Shown here: positions 6,582-13,381 of the stretch, one piece after another
Layout of the letters: every line of letters begins with the position of its first letter
How positions within the stretch are numbered: position 1 is the stretch's first letter
Origin: Mollicutes bacterium
Lineage (GTDB): Bacteria; Bacillota_I; Bacilli_A; Izemoplasmatales; Izemoplasmataceae
Assembly (NCBI GenBank): GCA_003551455.1
Contig: PUMR01000025.1
Span: 1-13,909, forward strand
Direction: 5' to 3'
DNA length: 13,909 bases
Made by a program: the position numbers and the translations under genes
The notes under the pieces: generated by a model
What the model was told of the DNA's origin: nothing
Seen by the model: only the letters and a program-made list of their open reading frames with translations
The model's database searches: none

Positions 6582-7043
6582 GTGGCCGAAGAGATTTTTC
6601 GTATGATTCAACGCAGCGCACTCTATTACAAGCGACTGATGACGAAATTCCTCGAACGTTTCGACATCACGTTCGCGCAATACCAGGTGCTCTCGATCGT
6701 GAAACGGCATCAACCCTTGACGGCAAAGGAGATCCTCGCCTATCTCGATACCGACAAGGCGACGCTTTCCGGCATCCTCTCCCGGCTCGAGAAACGCGAC
6801 CTCGTGATCCGGAGCGAGGACAAGAAGGACCGTCGTCTGATGTATGTGCAGCTTTCCAAAACGGCGCTCGCATTGATCGAGTCCATCGACGAGAAGACGG
6901 GCAGGTTGAATGATGACCTCTTGAAGAACGTGAAGAACCGGGAGCGGAAGAACTTCGTCTCCACATTCGAGAAAATTATCGAAAGCCAGACGGAAATGAT
7001 TTCCACCTTGGAACAAACGACAACGGAAGAAACAGAAGAATGA
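6582..7043 (+). CDS. MarR-family transcriptional regulator
   Basis: This product of about 153 residues has the MarR winged-helix layout. An N-terminal dimerisation helix is followed by ITFAQYQVLSIVKRHQPLTA, the recognition helix region TDKATLSGILSRLEKRDLV (about 57-75), the wing SEDKKDRRLMYVQLS with the typical D-x-R-R pattern (about 78-92), and a long C-terminal dimer helix ending in a Thr/Glu tail. GTG 6582 is preferred as start because GGAGGTG (6569-6575) lies 8 nt upstream. The GTG at 6573 falls inside that site. It is the first gene of an operon with a membrane protein, an M42 peptidase, rsmD and coaD, and most likely controls itself and the adjacent membrane protein. The ligand is unknown. 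Confidence 0.9.
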   Translation: MAEEIFRMIQRSALYYKRLMTKFLERFDITFAQYQVLSIVKRHQPLTAKEILAYLDTDKATLSGILSRLEKRDLVIRSEDKKDRRLMYVQLSKTALALIESIDEKTGRLNDDLLKNVKNRERKNFVSTFEKIIESQTEMISTLEQTTTEETEE

Positions 7044-7073
7044 TCCACGAAAAATAAAGGGGAGGAATGTTCA

Positions 7074-7712
7074 ATGAAACGATTCGTAACAAAATGGGGC
7101 ATCGTAAACATCGTTCTGGGTGTGGCGCTCATCGCCCTCGCCATCGTCGCCCAGTTCGCAACCGACTGGATGGAAGAGGGGGTCCGCTGGGTCGTCGCGG
7201 CCGTCATCGCCGTCTTCAGTCTTCTCCGCTTCAACCGTGACTACAAGCACTACAAGAACAAGAACGCGCAGCTCATCCTCGTCGCCGAACTCGTGCTCGC
7301 CTTGGCGGCGGCCGTGGTGGTCATACCCGCCATCGGTTGGCAGACATCATTGTCGATCGGGTTCGTGCTCTACATGCGGGGCTTCGCGTACTTCCTCATC
7401 ATGCAGCTCACGGGTAGAAAGTCCATCTTCCGGAACTTCATCATCTACATGGTCGTGTTGACCTTGGGTGCCTATGTCCTCTTCAGCGGCGAGGATTTTG
7501 TCGACATCATCCAGTGGGTCATCTTCGTCCTCATCGTCCTCTATGGCGCCTTCCTGCTTATCATGGGCATCATGGACGTCATGGAGAAACAGAAGAAGAA
7601 ACCCAAGAAGGAGAAGAAACCGAAGGAGCCCAAAGAAAAGAAACCCAAAGAGCCCAAAGAGAAGAAACCGAAGGAAGAAAAGAAACCCGAAGAGAAGAAG
7701 GAAACAAAATAA
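7074..7712 (+). CDS. Six-helix membrane protein (DUF308/HdeD-like) with Lys/Pro/Glu repeat tail
   Basis: This 212-residue product has about six hydrophobic segments between residues 8 and 168 and a tail from about 172 made almost only of Lys, Pro and Glu. The membrane part matches the protein at 5739 in helix spacing and in the segment GFVLYMRG (Arg102-Gly103), so the two are probably paralogues. GGGGAGGA precedes the ATG by about 9 nt. It lies 30 bp after the MarR gene with no terminator, suggesting joint control. Function is unknown. The positively charged tail should be cytoplasmic and could contact membrane lipid or nucleic acid, but that is only inference. Confidence 0.85.
   Translation: MKRFVTKWGIVNIVLGVALIALAIVAQFATDWMEEGVRWVVAAVIAVFSLLRFNRDYKHYKNKNAQLILVAELVLALAAAVVVIPAIGWQTSLSIGFVLYMRGFAYFLIMQLTGRKSIFRNFIIYMVVLTLGAYVLFSGEDFVDIIQWVIFVLIVLYGAFLLIMGIMDVMEKQKKKPKKEKKPKEPKEKKPKEPKEKKPKEEKKPEEKKETK
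7593..7709 (+). repeat. Low-complexity coding repeat (KKPKEPKE units)
   Basis: The 3' end of the membrane protein gene encodes a run of Lys, Pro and Glu in which the unit KEPKEKKP recurs twice in succession and then degenerates. The DNA is correspondingly a purine-rich repeat of AAG/GAG/CCC codons, a likely site of replication slippage and of length differences between strains. Confidence 0.7.
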
Positions 7713-7739
7713 TCGACCCATACACTTAGGAGGAGTTTC

Positions 7740-8801
7740 ATGCGCAAGATTCTCAAAGACATGTCGAATTTGAACGGCATCCCCGGCAATGAAGGGGAAG
7801 TCCGTCGCTACATGCAAAAAAGGATGGAAGGCAAGGCCGAGGTATCGTTCGACAATCTCGGCAGCGTGATCGGCAAGTTGGCCGGTCGCGAAGAAGGACC
7901 CAGCGTGATGGTCGCCGGCCACATGGACGAAGTGGGCTTCATCGTCACGAAGATCACCGACGAGGGCTACATCAAGTTCATCCCCGCCGGCGGTTGGTGG
8001 AGCCAGGTCATGCTCGCCCAACAATTCGTTATCACCACCCGCGACAACAAGCGGATCCGTGGTGTCATCGGCTCGAAGGCGCCCCACATCCTGAAACCGG
8101 AAGACCGCAAGAAACCCGTCGAGATCGAGGACATGTACCTCGACATCGGCGTGAAGGACAAAGAGGAGGCCGAGAAGACCGGCATCCGCCTGGGCGATAT
8201 GATCACGCCCTTCATCGAGCCCCTCGAGCTCTCCAACAAGAAATACCTCCTCGGCAAGGCCTGGGACAACCGCGTGGGCTGCGCCGCGGCGATCGATGTC
8301 TTGGAAAACATCGCCAACACCGAGCATCCGAACGTCTATTACGGTGTCGGCACCGTACAGGAGGAAGTCGGACTCCGGGGCGCGATGACGAGCGCCTATT
8401 CCATCGATCCCGACATCGGCATCGCGGTCGACACCACCGTCGCCCACGATTTCCCCGGCGGTTCGAAAGAGACCGTCCTCGGCGAAGGTGTGGGCGTCAT
8501 GATCACCGATTCGTCCATGGTCGGCCACAAGGGGCTCCGCGATTTCGTCGTCGACATCGCCGAGAAGCACGACATCCCCTACCAGCTCACCTATCTCAAG
8601 CGCGGCGGCACCGACGGCGGCACCATCCACCTTTCCCGCTCAGGCGTGCCCTCCATCGCGCTCTGCGTGCCGGTCCGCTATCTCCACTCGCACACCTCCG
8701 TCATGCATGACGACGACTACGACGCCATGGTCCGCCTCGTGAGTGAAGTCGTCAAGGCCTTGGACAAAGAGGCCGTCCGGCGGATCACCTATGGTGAATG
8801 A
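7740..8801 (+). CDS. M42-family metallo-aminopeptidase (glutamyl aminopeptidase / FrvX / YsdC type)
   Basis: M42 peptidases are cytoplasmic two-metal aminopeptidases, often large oligomers, that trim peptides. The 353-residue length is typical. Likely metal ligands and catalytic residues are all visible: AGHMDEVG (His61, Asp63), KAWDNRVG (Asp176), VQEEVGLRG (Glu208, Glu209), AVDTT (Asp231) and RYLHSHTS (His316). The conserved GGTDGG is at 289-294. AGGAGGAG precedes the ATG at a normal distance. The stop is 9 bp before rsmD and GAGGTG there overlaps it, so translation of the two is probably coupled. Substrate preference cannot be told from sequence alone; some family members were long called endoglucanases by mistake. 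Confidence 0.94.
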   Translation: MRKILKDMSNLNGIPGNEGEVRRYMQKRMEGKAEVSFDNLGSVIGKLAGREEGPSVMVAGHMDEVGFIVTKITDEGYIKFIPAGGWWSQVMLAQQFVITTRDNKRIRGVIGSKAPHILKPEDRKKPVEIEDMYLDIGVKDKEEAEKTGIRLGDMITPFIEPLELSNKKYLLGKAWDNRVGCAAAIDVLENIANTEHPNVYYGVGTVQEEVGLRGAMTSAYSIDPDIGIAVDTTVAHDFPGGSKETVLGEGVGVMITDSSMVGHKGLRDFVVDIAEKHDIPYQLTYLKRGGTDGGTIHLSRSGVPSIALCVPVRYLHSHTSVMHDDDYDAMVRLVSEVVKALDKEAVRRITYGE

Positions 8802-8810
8802 GGTGTCCGT

Positions 8811-9353
8811 ATGCGTGTCATCGGGGGAAGATTCAAGAGCCGCCGGCTGAGATTCATGAAAGCGGGGCCGACGAGGAGCACCAAGGACAGGGTCAAGGAG
8901 ACGCTTTTCAACATGCTCCCACCGCTCGGTGAGAAAGAGCGGGCGCTCGATTTCTTCGCGGGGAGCGGCTCTTTGGGCATCGAAGCGATCTCGCGCGGCG
9001 TCGGCCATTGCGATTTCATCGAACTCGACCCGGAGGCTTTCACCCTGCTCGAAGAGAATGTCGCCTCCCTCGGCATCGAGGACGAATGCCACCTCATCGA
9101 CGCGGCCGCGGAAGACGCCATCCACGCTCTGCCAAAGCCCTATGATTTCATCATCCTCGATCCTCCCTACGGCGAAAGGCTCGTCGACTGGGCGCTAAAA
9201 GCGTTGGAGGAGAAAGGCCTCATCGCCGCGGACGCCCTCGTCGCGATCCTTTCCGGTAAGAATGAAGAATTCGCCGTCCCTCCGGCCCTTTCCGTCAAGA
9301 AGACCCGCGAGGTCGGCGTGACCCTGATCACGATCCTGGAACGGAGTGGCTGA
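8811..9353 (+). CDS. rsmD: 16S rRNA (guanine966-N2)-methyltransferase
   Basis: RsmD methylates G966 of 16S rRNA using S-adenosylmethionine. The 180-residue product starts MRVIGGRFKSR and has the family segment TRSTKDRVKETLFNML. The SAM-binding motif is DFFAGSGSLGIEA (47-59), an acidic residue after FIELDP anchors the SAM ribose, and the catalytic motif is DPPY (117-120). These identify it well. It lies 9 bp after the M42 gene and one base before coaD. The rsmD-coaD pairing is very common in Firmicutes and supports the call. Confidence 0.95.
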   Translation: MRVIGGRFKSRRLRFMKAGPTRSTKDRVKETLFNMLPPLGEKERALDFFAGSGSLGIEAISRGVGHCDFIELDPEAFTLLEENVASLGIEDECHLIDAAAEDAIHALPKPYDFIILDPPYGERLVDWALKALEEKGLIAADALVAILSGKNEEFAVPPALSVKKTREVGVTLITILERSG

Positions 9354-9354
9354 T

Positions 9355-9852
9355 ATGAAGAAGGGACTCTATCCCGGCAGTTTCGACCCCATCACCTATG
9401 GACACATCGACATCGTCGAGAGAGCGTTGAAGATTTTCGACAAACTCTATGTCCTCGTGAGCGTGAACCCCCACAAGAAGACGCTTTTCACCAAGGAAGA
9501 GCGCCTCTGGATGGTAAAAGAGGCACTGAAAGACCACAATGATAGAATCGAGGTCCTCACGAGCGAGACGCTCACCGTCGAACACGCCCGAGAACTGGGC
9601 GCGACCCATATCGTGCGGGGTCTCCGGGTGCTCACCGATTTCGAATACGAGTTCCAGATGACACACGCCAACCGGAATCTCGACCGCGCGGTCGACACCA
9701 TCTTCTTCATGACCGACAACAAATACTCCTTCCTCTCGAGCACCGCCGCGAAGGAGATCGCCCGCTTCGACGGCGACCTTTCCGATTTTGCCCCGCCCTT
9801 CATCGTCGAGAGGATCAAGGAGAAATACCGCAACGAAAAGCCGCGGAATTAG
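9355..9852 (+). CDS. coaD: Phosphopantetheine adenylyltransferase
   Basis: CoaD transfers AMP from ATP to 4'-phosphopantetheine, giving dephospho-CoA, the penultimate step of coenzyme A synthesis. The 165-residue length is typical. The nucleotidyltransferase motif appears as YPGSFDPITYGH near the N-terminus, followed by VNPHKKTLF, RGLRVLTDFEYEFQM, and the C-terminal YSFLSSTAAKEIARF. ATG 9355 is chosen because GGAG (9343-9346) lies 8 nt upstream and the protein then begins MKKGLYPGSFDP, as in the family. The GTG at 9346 lacks such a site. Only one base separates it from rsmD, so the two are coupled. The terminator hairpin overlaps its stop codon. Confidence 0.96.
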   Translation: MKKGLYPGSFDPITYGHIDIVERALKIFDKLYVLVSVNPHKKTLFTKEERLWMVKEALKDHNDRIEVLTSETLTVEHARELGATHIVRGLRVLTDFEYEFQMTHANRNLDRAVDTIFFMTDNKYSFLSSTAAKEIARFDGDLSDFAPPFIVERIKEKYRNEKPRN

Positions 9853-9867
9853 CCCGCGGCTTTTTTT
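9836..9867 (+). terminator. Intrinsic terminator of the MarR-coaD operon
   Basis: AAAAGCCGCGG (9836-9846) pairs with CCGCGGCTTTT (9854-9864); a run of seven T spans 9861-9867. The coaD stop codon lies in the 7-nt loop, so the last coding bases form the 5' arm. Confidence 0.92.
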
Positions 9868-9879
9868 GTGCGTTTTCCC

Positions 9880-9908
9880 TACCCTTTTATTTAGAAAAAT
9901 GTTAAAAT
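9880..9908 (+). promoter_or_regulatory. Candidate extended -10 promoter of the Fur-family gene
   Basis: TGtTAAAAT (9900-9908) is an extended -10 box 17 nt before the coding start. No good -35 box lies 16-18 bp upstream; the best window, around 9880, reads TACCCT. The AT-rich stretch 9883-9908 is the only one in the area and would also be the natural place for a Fur/PerR operator. TTTTA (9885-9889) and TAAAA (9903-9907) form a loose dyad there. Confidence 0.45.
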
Positions 9909-9925
9909 GTTGGCAGGTGATGGAT

Positions 9926-10402
9926 ATGGATGTGAAAGAACGGATCTTCAACGAGCTCCGCAAACAGAATGTCCGCATCACGAGACAAAGGCGGGCGATT
10001 ATCGACGTGCTGGAGGGGAAGCATCTCACCATCCAGGAAATCCACAGCGAACTGACGAGTCGCGGTTTTTACAATCTGGGCACGGTCTACAACAACATCG
10101 ACTTCCTCATCGACCACAAGATCGTGACGGAAATCTATATCAACGGCAAGAAACACTACGACCTCACCATCGACGAGAGCTCCCACACCGCCGACAGTCA
10201 CATCCATGTGACCTGCCGCGTCAACAACAACATCATCGAGATCAACGAGAGCGACATCTTCGACACCATCAAGAACCACCGCATCTTCAAGAACTTCAAC
10301 ATCGACAAGCTGCAGATCATCGTCGAAGGGACCTGCAAACACTACGACACGGAAAGATGCAAGCAGGACGACGCCTGCTTCATCGAGAAACTCTCGGAAT
10401 AG
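9926..10402 (+). CDS. Fur-family regulator, PerR-like, with atypical zinc site
   Basis: Fur-family proteins are dimeric metal-sensing repressors (iron, zinc, manganese or peroxide). From ATG 9926 the product has 158 residues. The winged helix shows ITRQRRAIIDVL, HLTIQEIHSEL, and the recognition helix GTVYNNIDFLID, whose VYNN is PerR-like. The regulatory metal site is recognisable: His78, His92, His94 and Glu105. The structural zinc site is unusual. The first CxxC is reduced to one cysteine (Cys97 in HVTCRVNNN), and the C-terminal pair is replaced by Cys137, Cys145 and Cys151. AGGTGAT (9915-9921) fits ATG 9926 better than ATG 9920. Family membership is secure; which metal or signal it senses is not. 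It lies alone between two terminators. Confidence 0.9.
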   Translation: MDVKERIFNELRKQNVRITRQRRAIIDVLEGKHLTIQEIHSELTSRGFYNLGTVYNNIDFLIDHKIVTEIYINGKKHYDLTIDESSHTADSHIHVTCRVNNNIIEINESDIFDTIKNHRIFKNFNIDKLQIIVEGTCKHYDTERCKQDDACFIEKLSE

Positions 10403-10412
10403 AGGATATGAC

Positions 10413-10438
10413 AAAAGCCGCCCGCGGGCGGCTTTTTT
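10413..10438. terminator. Bidirectional terminator between the Fur-family gene and the aminotransferase gene
   Basis: GCCGCC (10417-10422) and GGCGGC (10427-10432) form a stem around CGCG, flanked by AAAA on the left and TTTTTT (10433-10438) on the right. It therefore reads as a terminator in both directions, suiting the two convergent genes. It is stronger on the plus strand. Confidence 0.9.
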
Positions 10439-10468
10439 GCGTTTTTCGGGGTTGAAGAGATTGGCCGG

Positions 10469-11629
10469 TCAATCCTTGGCGAAGACTGTCGCCATGCGGG
10501 AGAGACCTTCTTCGAGCTGTTCTCTCGAACAGGCGAGATTGATCCGGAGATAGTCCTTGCCCTCTTCGCCATAGACGCCGCCGTCGGCGACGACGATTCC
10601 CACCCGGGCGAGACGTTCGGCGGCCGTTTCTCCCGTGAGGCCGAAAGTGCTGACGTCCACCCAGGCGAGATAGGTCCCTTCGAGGGGGGCGACATAGACG
10701 TCCTCGTTCCAGGAGGAAAAGGCCGCCCGGAGGGTCTCGAAGTTCTTCTGCACATGATGGTTCTGCGCATCGATCCAGTAATCGCACCCGGTGTAGGCGG
10801 CTTTCAAGGCTTCCATGGCCAAGAGGTTCGGTGCGCCGAGAAAGAGACTCCGCAGGGCTCTCTTCGTCTGCTTCCGCAAGGATTCGTCCTTGATGATGAT
10901 ATTGGCCGAGTGGAGGCCGGCGATGTTGAAGGTCTTGCTCGGGGCGGTGACGACGGCGATTCGTTTATAATCATCGAAATATTCGCCCGCGGAGATGAAA
11001 CGGTGGTCCTCCATGATGATGTCGGCGTGGATCTCGTCGCTCAAGAGATAGACGCCGTATTGCTTGCAGAGGGCGACGAGGCGGGCGAGCTCCTCTTTTT
11101 GCCAGACTCTGCCCACGGGGTTGTGCGGGCTGCAGAGCACCATCGCTTCCACGCCGGCGGCGAATTGTTCTTCCAGGCGGGAAAAATCCATGACGAACCG
11201 GCCGTTCTCCTTGCGCAAGGAGTTCTTCACGAGGATGCGGTTGTTCGCTTCGGCGAGCGGGGGGAAGTTGTTGTAGACGGGGGTCTGGATGAGGATTTTC
11301 GCCCCCTTTTTTGTGAGGGCGCGGATCATGACCGCGAGAGCGGTGAGGACCTTCGGGGCGGGAAGGATCCAATCCTTGTCTATGGCGAGGCCGTATCTTC
11401 TTTCGGTGAAGTTCCGGACGGCTTCATAATAGGCCCCATCGGCCATGGTGTAGCCGTAGGCGCCATGGCGGGCGCGCTCTTGCAAGGCCGCTTTCACTTC
11501 TTTCGGGGCTTCATAGTCGGAGTCGGCGACGCTGAAGACGAGGATGTCGTCGCGGCCGAGGCGCTCTTTGGCCATCTCCCATTTGGCGGCGGCGGTGTTG
11601 GACCGGTCGATGGTGGAAAAATCGTCCAT
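10469..11629 (-). CDS. MalY/PatB-type PLP-dependent aminotransferase (probable cystathionine beta-lyase)
   Basis: This 386-residue fold-type I PLP enzyme matches the MalY/PatB group, which mostly act as C-S lyases on cystathionine or cysteine conjugates. Seen in order: VFSVADSDYEAP near the N-terminus (the family usually has WVADMDF), YGYT, TPVYNNFPP, SPHNPVGRVW (Asn170), LSDEIHADI (Asp198), and the PLP lysine in APSKTFNIAGLHSAN (Lys232). Start: AAAAGGAGT lies 8 nt before the ATG at 11629, and homology begins there. A longer open frame upstream is unrelated sequence antisense to the next gene. It is divergent from the small membrane protein gene. C-S lyase is favoured; plain aminotransferase activity is possible. 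Confidence 0.92.
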   Translation of the reverse strand: MDDFSTIDRSNTAAAKWEMAKERLGRDDILVFSVADSDYEAPKEVKAALQERARHGAYGYTMADGAYYEAVRNFTERRYGLAIDKDWILPAPKVLTALAVMIRALTKKGAKILIQTPVYNNFPPLAEANNRILVKNSLRKENGRFVMDFSRLEEQFAAGVEAMVLCSPHNPVGRVWQKEELARLVALCKQYGVYLLSDEIHADIIMEDHRFISAGEYFDDYKRIAVVTAPSKTFNIAGLHSANIIIKDESLRKQTKRALRSLFLGAPNLLAMEALKAAYTGCDYWIDAQNHHVQKNFETLRAAFSSWNEDVYVAPLEGTYLAWVDVSTFGLTGETAAERLARVGIVVADGGVYGEEGKDYLRINLACSREQLEEGLSRMATVFAKD

Positions 11630-11666
11630 GGTATGCACTCCTTTTCGTGTGGCGGGCTCCTTGAAC

Positions 11667-11694
11667 ATTGTAGCATCATCTTCGTTCTTTGCAA
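11667..11694 (-). promoter_or_regulatory. Promoter of the MalY/PatB-type gene
   Basis: Read on the minus strand, TTGCAA (11694-11689) and TACAAT (11672-11667) are 16 bp apart, with TG two bases before the -10 box (extended -10, TGcTACAAT). It lies about 38 bp upstream of the start codon. Confidence 0.6.
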
Positions 11695-11722
11695 CCGCAT
11701 GTGGTTCGCCAACGTTTTTTTC

Positions 11723-11752
11723 TTGACAAACACGCCGGGGACAAGGGATAAT
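11723..11752 (+). promoter_or_regulatory. Promoter of the small membrane protein gene
   Basis: A perfect TTGACA (11723-11728) is followed after 18 bp by GATAAT (11747-11752). It drives the plus-strand gene at 11783 and is back-to-back with the minus-strand promoter; the two -35 boxes are about 28 bp apart. Confidence 0.7.
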
Positions 11753-11782
11753 TCTCGCATACGATATCCAGGAGGGATACAG

Positions 11783-12313
11783 ATGGGAATGAAAGAGAAT
11801 CTGCAACGAGAAAGGAGCGATCTCGTGAGCGGAAAGCGCCCCTATGAGACGGCCGCTTTCGTCATCTTCGCCGTACTTTTCATCCAGCAGGTCGGACTCT
11901 TGTTGGTGCGCTTTGTCGGTTTTGTCCGGAACGACTGGTTCTCGATTGGGAATCTCACGACGCCGGGCTTTTTCGCCCGCATCGTGCAAATCGACCAATC
12001 GAGCTGGTTCTATGTCCTCATGGGCCTTCTCGCTTTCGTCGTCTATTATGTGCTGATCTATTTTCTGGTCTATCACTACTCGCAGAAGCAGGGGTATGCC
12101 AAGTGGACGTGGACGCTCATCGTGGCTTTCGGCCCGGCGATCCTCTTCACTTCGCCCTACTATATCTACGCCCTCTATGTCTTCCGCCCCTATTTCTTCC
12201 GTTTCTTGAAGCGGGTGCATCACGAGTTCAAGACCTATGACCCAAAAGAGCCCTTCCCCGAAGAAGAAAGCGCCGCCGCACCGGCACCGAGTGCGACGGG
12301 CGGACAAGAATGA
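11783..12313 (+). CDS. Small integral membrane protein of unknown function
   Basis: This 176-residue protein has about three long hydrophobic segments: residues 27-50 (FVIFAVLFIQQVGLLLVRF region), 75-100 (a Tyr-rich helix including VVYYVLIYFLVYHY), and 110-135 (LIVAFGPAILFTSPYYIYAL region). A C-terminal tail rich in Pro, Ala and Glu follows. I do not recognise a family. AGGAGGG (11770-11776) precedes ATG 11783; ATG 11789 is a possible alternative start. Its own promoter, the divergent aminotransferase gene on one side and a tRNA gene on the other give little clue to function. The frame extends far upstream, but that part is antisense to the aminotransferase. Confidence 0.8.
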   Translation: MGMKENLQRERSDLVSGKRPYETAAFVIFAVLFIQQVGLLLVRFVGFVRNDWFSIGNLTTPGFFARIVQIDQSSWFYVLMGLLAFVVYYVLIYFLVYHYSQKQGYAKWTWTLIVAFGPAILFTSPYYIYALYVFRPYFFRFLKRVHHEFKTYDPKEPFPEEESAAAPAPSATGGQE

Positions 12314-12349
12314 GATCCTGACAGACAATCAGAAGCGGACCTAAAAGGA

Positions 12350-12382
12350 GGGGAGAAGACGCGCCCCGCGCCCTCCCCTTTA
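12350..12382 (+). terminator. Possible terminator after the small membrane protein gene
   Basis: GGGGAG (12350-12355) pairs with CTCCCC (12373-12378), and inside it GCGC (12361-12364) pairs with GCGC (12368-12371). Only TTTA follows, so termination may be weak. The short T-tract overlaps the -35 box of the tRNA promoter. Confidence 0.4.
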
Positions 12383-12408
12383 CAAGGGAGGCCGCCTTGA
12401 TATATACT
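12379..12408 (+). promoter_or_regulatory. Promoter of the tRNA-Thr gene
   Basis: TTTACA (12379-12384) and TATACT (12403-12408) are 18 bp apart. An overlapping TATATA (12401-12406) gives a 16-bp alternative. The predicted start, near 12415, leaves about 24 nt of 5' leader before the mature tRNA. Confidence 0.7.
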
Positions 12409-12438
12409 GATGGTGGTCGGAAGGCGAAGCGCGTCGAT

Positions 12439-12514
12439 GCCGAAATAGCTCAGTCGGTAGAGCAGCTGTCTCGTAATCAGCAGGTCGCAGGTTCGAGTCC
12501 TGTTTTCGGCACCA
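12439..12514 (+). tRNA. tRNA-Thr, anticodon CGU, CCA encoded
   Basis: A 76-nt cloverleaf is complete. The acceptor GCCGAAA pairs perfectly with TTTCGGC, the D stem is GCTC/GAGC, the anticodon loop is CTCGTAA (anticodon CGT, decoding ACG threonine), and the T arm is GCAGG-TTCGAGT-CCTGT. Discriminator A and an encoded CCA follow. The body resembles Firmicutes tRNA-Thr. One oddity is that the anticodon stem GCTGT/TCAGC has a U-U mismatch at the loop-closing pair 31-39, where related tRNA-Thr genes have A-U. Confidence 0.97.
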
Positions 12515-12520
12515 TCATGT

Positions 12521-12547
12521 AAAAAAAAGCGGGGATTCCCGCTTTTT
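12521..12547. terminator. Bidirectional terminator between tRNA-Thr and the aldo/keto reductase gene
   Basis: GCGGG (12529-12533) pairs with CCCGC (12538-12542) around GATT. Eight A precede and five T follow, so the helix extends and a U-tract results in both directions. It ends the tRNA transcript on the plus strand and the aldo/keto reductase transcript on the minus strand. Confidence 0.9.
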
Positions 12548-12559
12548 CCTTTTGCATGG

Positions 12560-13375
12560 TCACGTCTTGAGGATTCTTTCCATCTCTTCTGGTTCCAGAT
12601 GGAAATCGAAGATGTCGAAGTTCTCTTTGATCCTCTCTTTGTTTTGCGATTTCGGCAATGGGAGGAATCCCTGCTGGTAGTGCCAGCGCAAGACGATCTG
12701 CGCGACGGTGCGGCCCTTTTCGGCCGCGAGCGCTTCGAGGTGCCTCGCGGAGAAGACCCTGCCTTCGGCCAGGGGGGAGTACGACTGCACGAGGATGCCC
12801 TTTTCTCGGCAATAGGCGATGGTCTCTTTCGGCACATGGAAGGGATGGATCTCGATCTGGTTCACCATCGGGGCGATATCCGCTTCGGCCTGGAGGGCGT
12901 CGAGATGGACGGGCTCGAAATTGGAAACCCCGATCGCCCGGATCCGCCTTTCGCGATAGAGGTCCTCCATGGCCCGCCAGGAGGCGATGTTCGCTTCCAT
13001 GTATTCCATGCCCGCGCCGCGGGCGCCCCAAGGTTTCGGCGAATGGATGAGATAGAGGTCGACATAGTTCGTGTCGAGGCGACGCAAAGAGGCCTCGAAG
13101 GCCCTGATGGTCTCTTCATAGCCTTTCGTCTCGGCGGCCAGTTTCGTGGTGATGAAGATGTCCTTCCGGTCGAGGCCGGACTCGCCGACGGCTTTTCCGA
13201 TACCCTTCTCGTTGCCGTATTGCGCGGCCGTGTCGATGAGGCGATACCCCGCGTCGATGGCTTCGATCACGGCGTTTTGGACTTCTTCGCCCTCGGAGAG
13301 GAGCCAGGTGCCGAAACCGATTGCCGGAAGTGAGAGGCCGTTATGGAGCTTGTGTTTTCGCTCTTGCAAGGTCAT
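12560..13375 (-). CDS. Aldo/keto reductase (AKR5-like, 2,5-diketo-D-gluconate reductase type)
   Basis: This 271-residue protein is a TIM-barrel NADPH-dependent reductase of aldehydes and ketones. The catalytic tetrad is Asp48, Tyr53, Lys78 and His111, in the motifs YRLIDTAAQYGNE, ITTKL and LIHSP. Other signatures are GYRLIDTA, AIGVSNFEP, VNQIEIHPF and the cofactor-binding LPLPKSQNKERIKEN near the C-terminus. Length and order of motifs are normal for AKR5-type enzymes such as YvgN or DkgA. The physiological substrate cannot be inferred; detoxification of methylglyoxal-like aldehydes is common in the group. The ribosome-binding run AAGGGGG sits unusually close to the ATG at 13375. A TTG two codons later would have better spacing and is an alternative start. 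Confidence 0.94.
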   Translation of the reverse strand: MTLQERKHKLHNGLSLPAIGFGTWLLSEGEEVQNAVIEAIDAGYRLIDTAAQYGNEKGIGKAVGESGLDRKDIFITTKLAAETKGYEETIRAFEASLRRLDTNYVDLYLIHSPKPWGARGAGMEYMEANIASWRAMEDLYRERRIRAIGVSNFEPVHLDALQAEADIAPMVNQIEIHPFHVPKETIAYCREKGILVQSYSPLAEGRVFSARHLEALAAEKGRTVAQIVLRWHYQQGFLPLPKSQNKERIKENFDIFDFHLEPEEMERILKT

Positions 13376-13381
13376 TCCCCC

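Noticed and set aside
7593..7709. Possible CRISPR or tandem DNA repeat array
   Set aside because: The repeats are short, degenerate and in frame within a coding sequence, with no spacers.
7347..8630. Long minus-strand frame across the second membrane protein and the M42 peptidase genes
   Set aside because: It spans two well-supported plus-strand genes, and its product is rich in Asp, Val and Gly as expected for antisense translation of such DNA.
9883..9908. PerR or Fur box upstream of the Fur-family gene
   Set aside because: Only a loose TTTTA/TAAAA dyad is present and it does not match the TTATAATNATTATAA-type box, so it is mentioned only with the promoter.
10754..11780. Long plus-strand open frame running into the membrane protein gene at 11783
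   Set aside because: Bases 10754-11629 are antisense to the MalY/PatB-type gene. Promoter, ribosome-binding site and membrane protein character all begin at 11723-11783.
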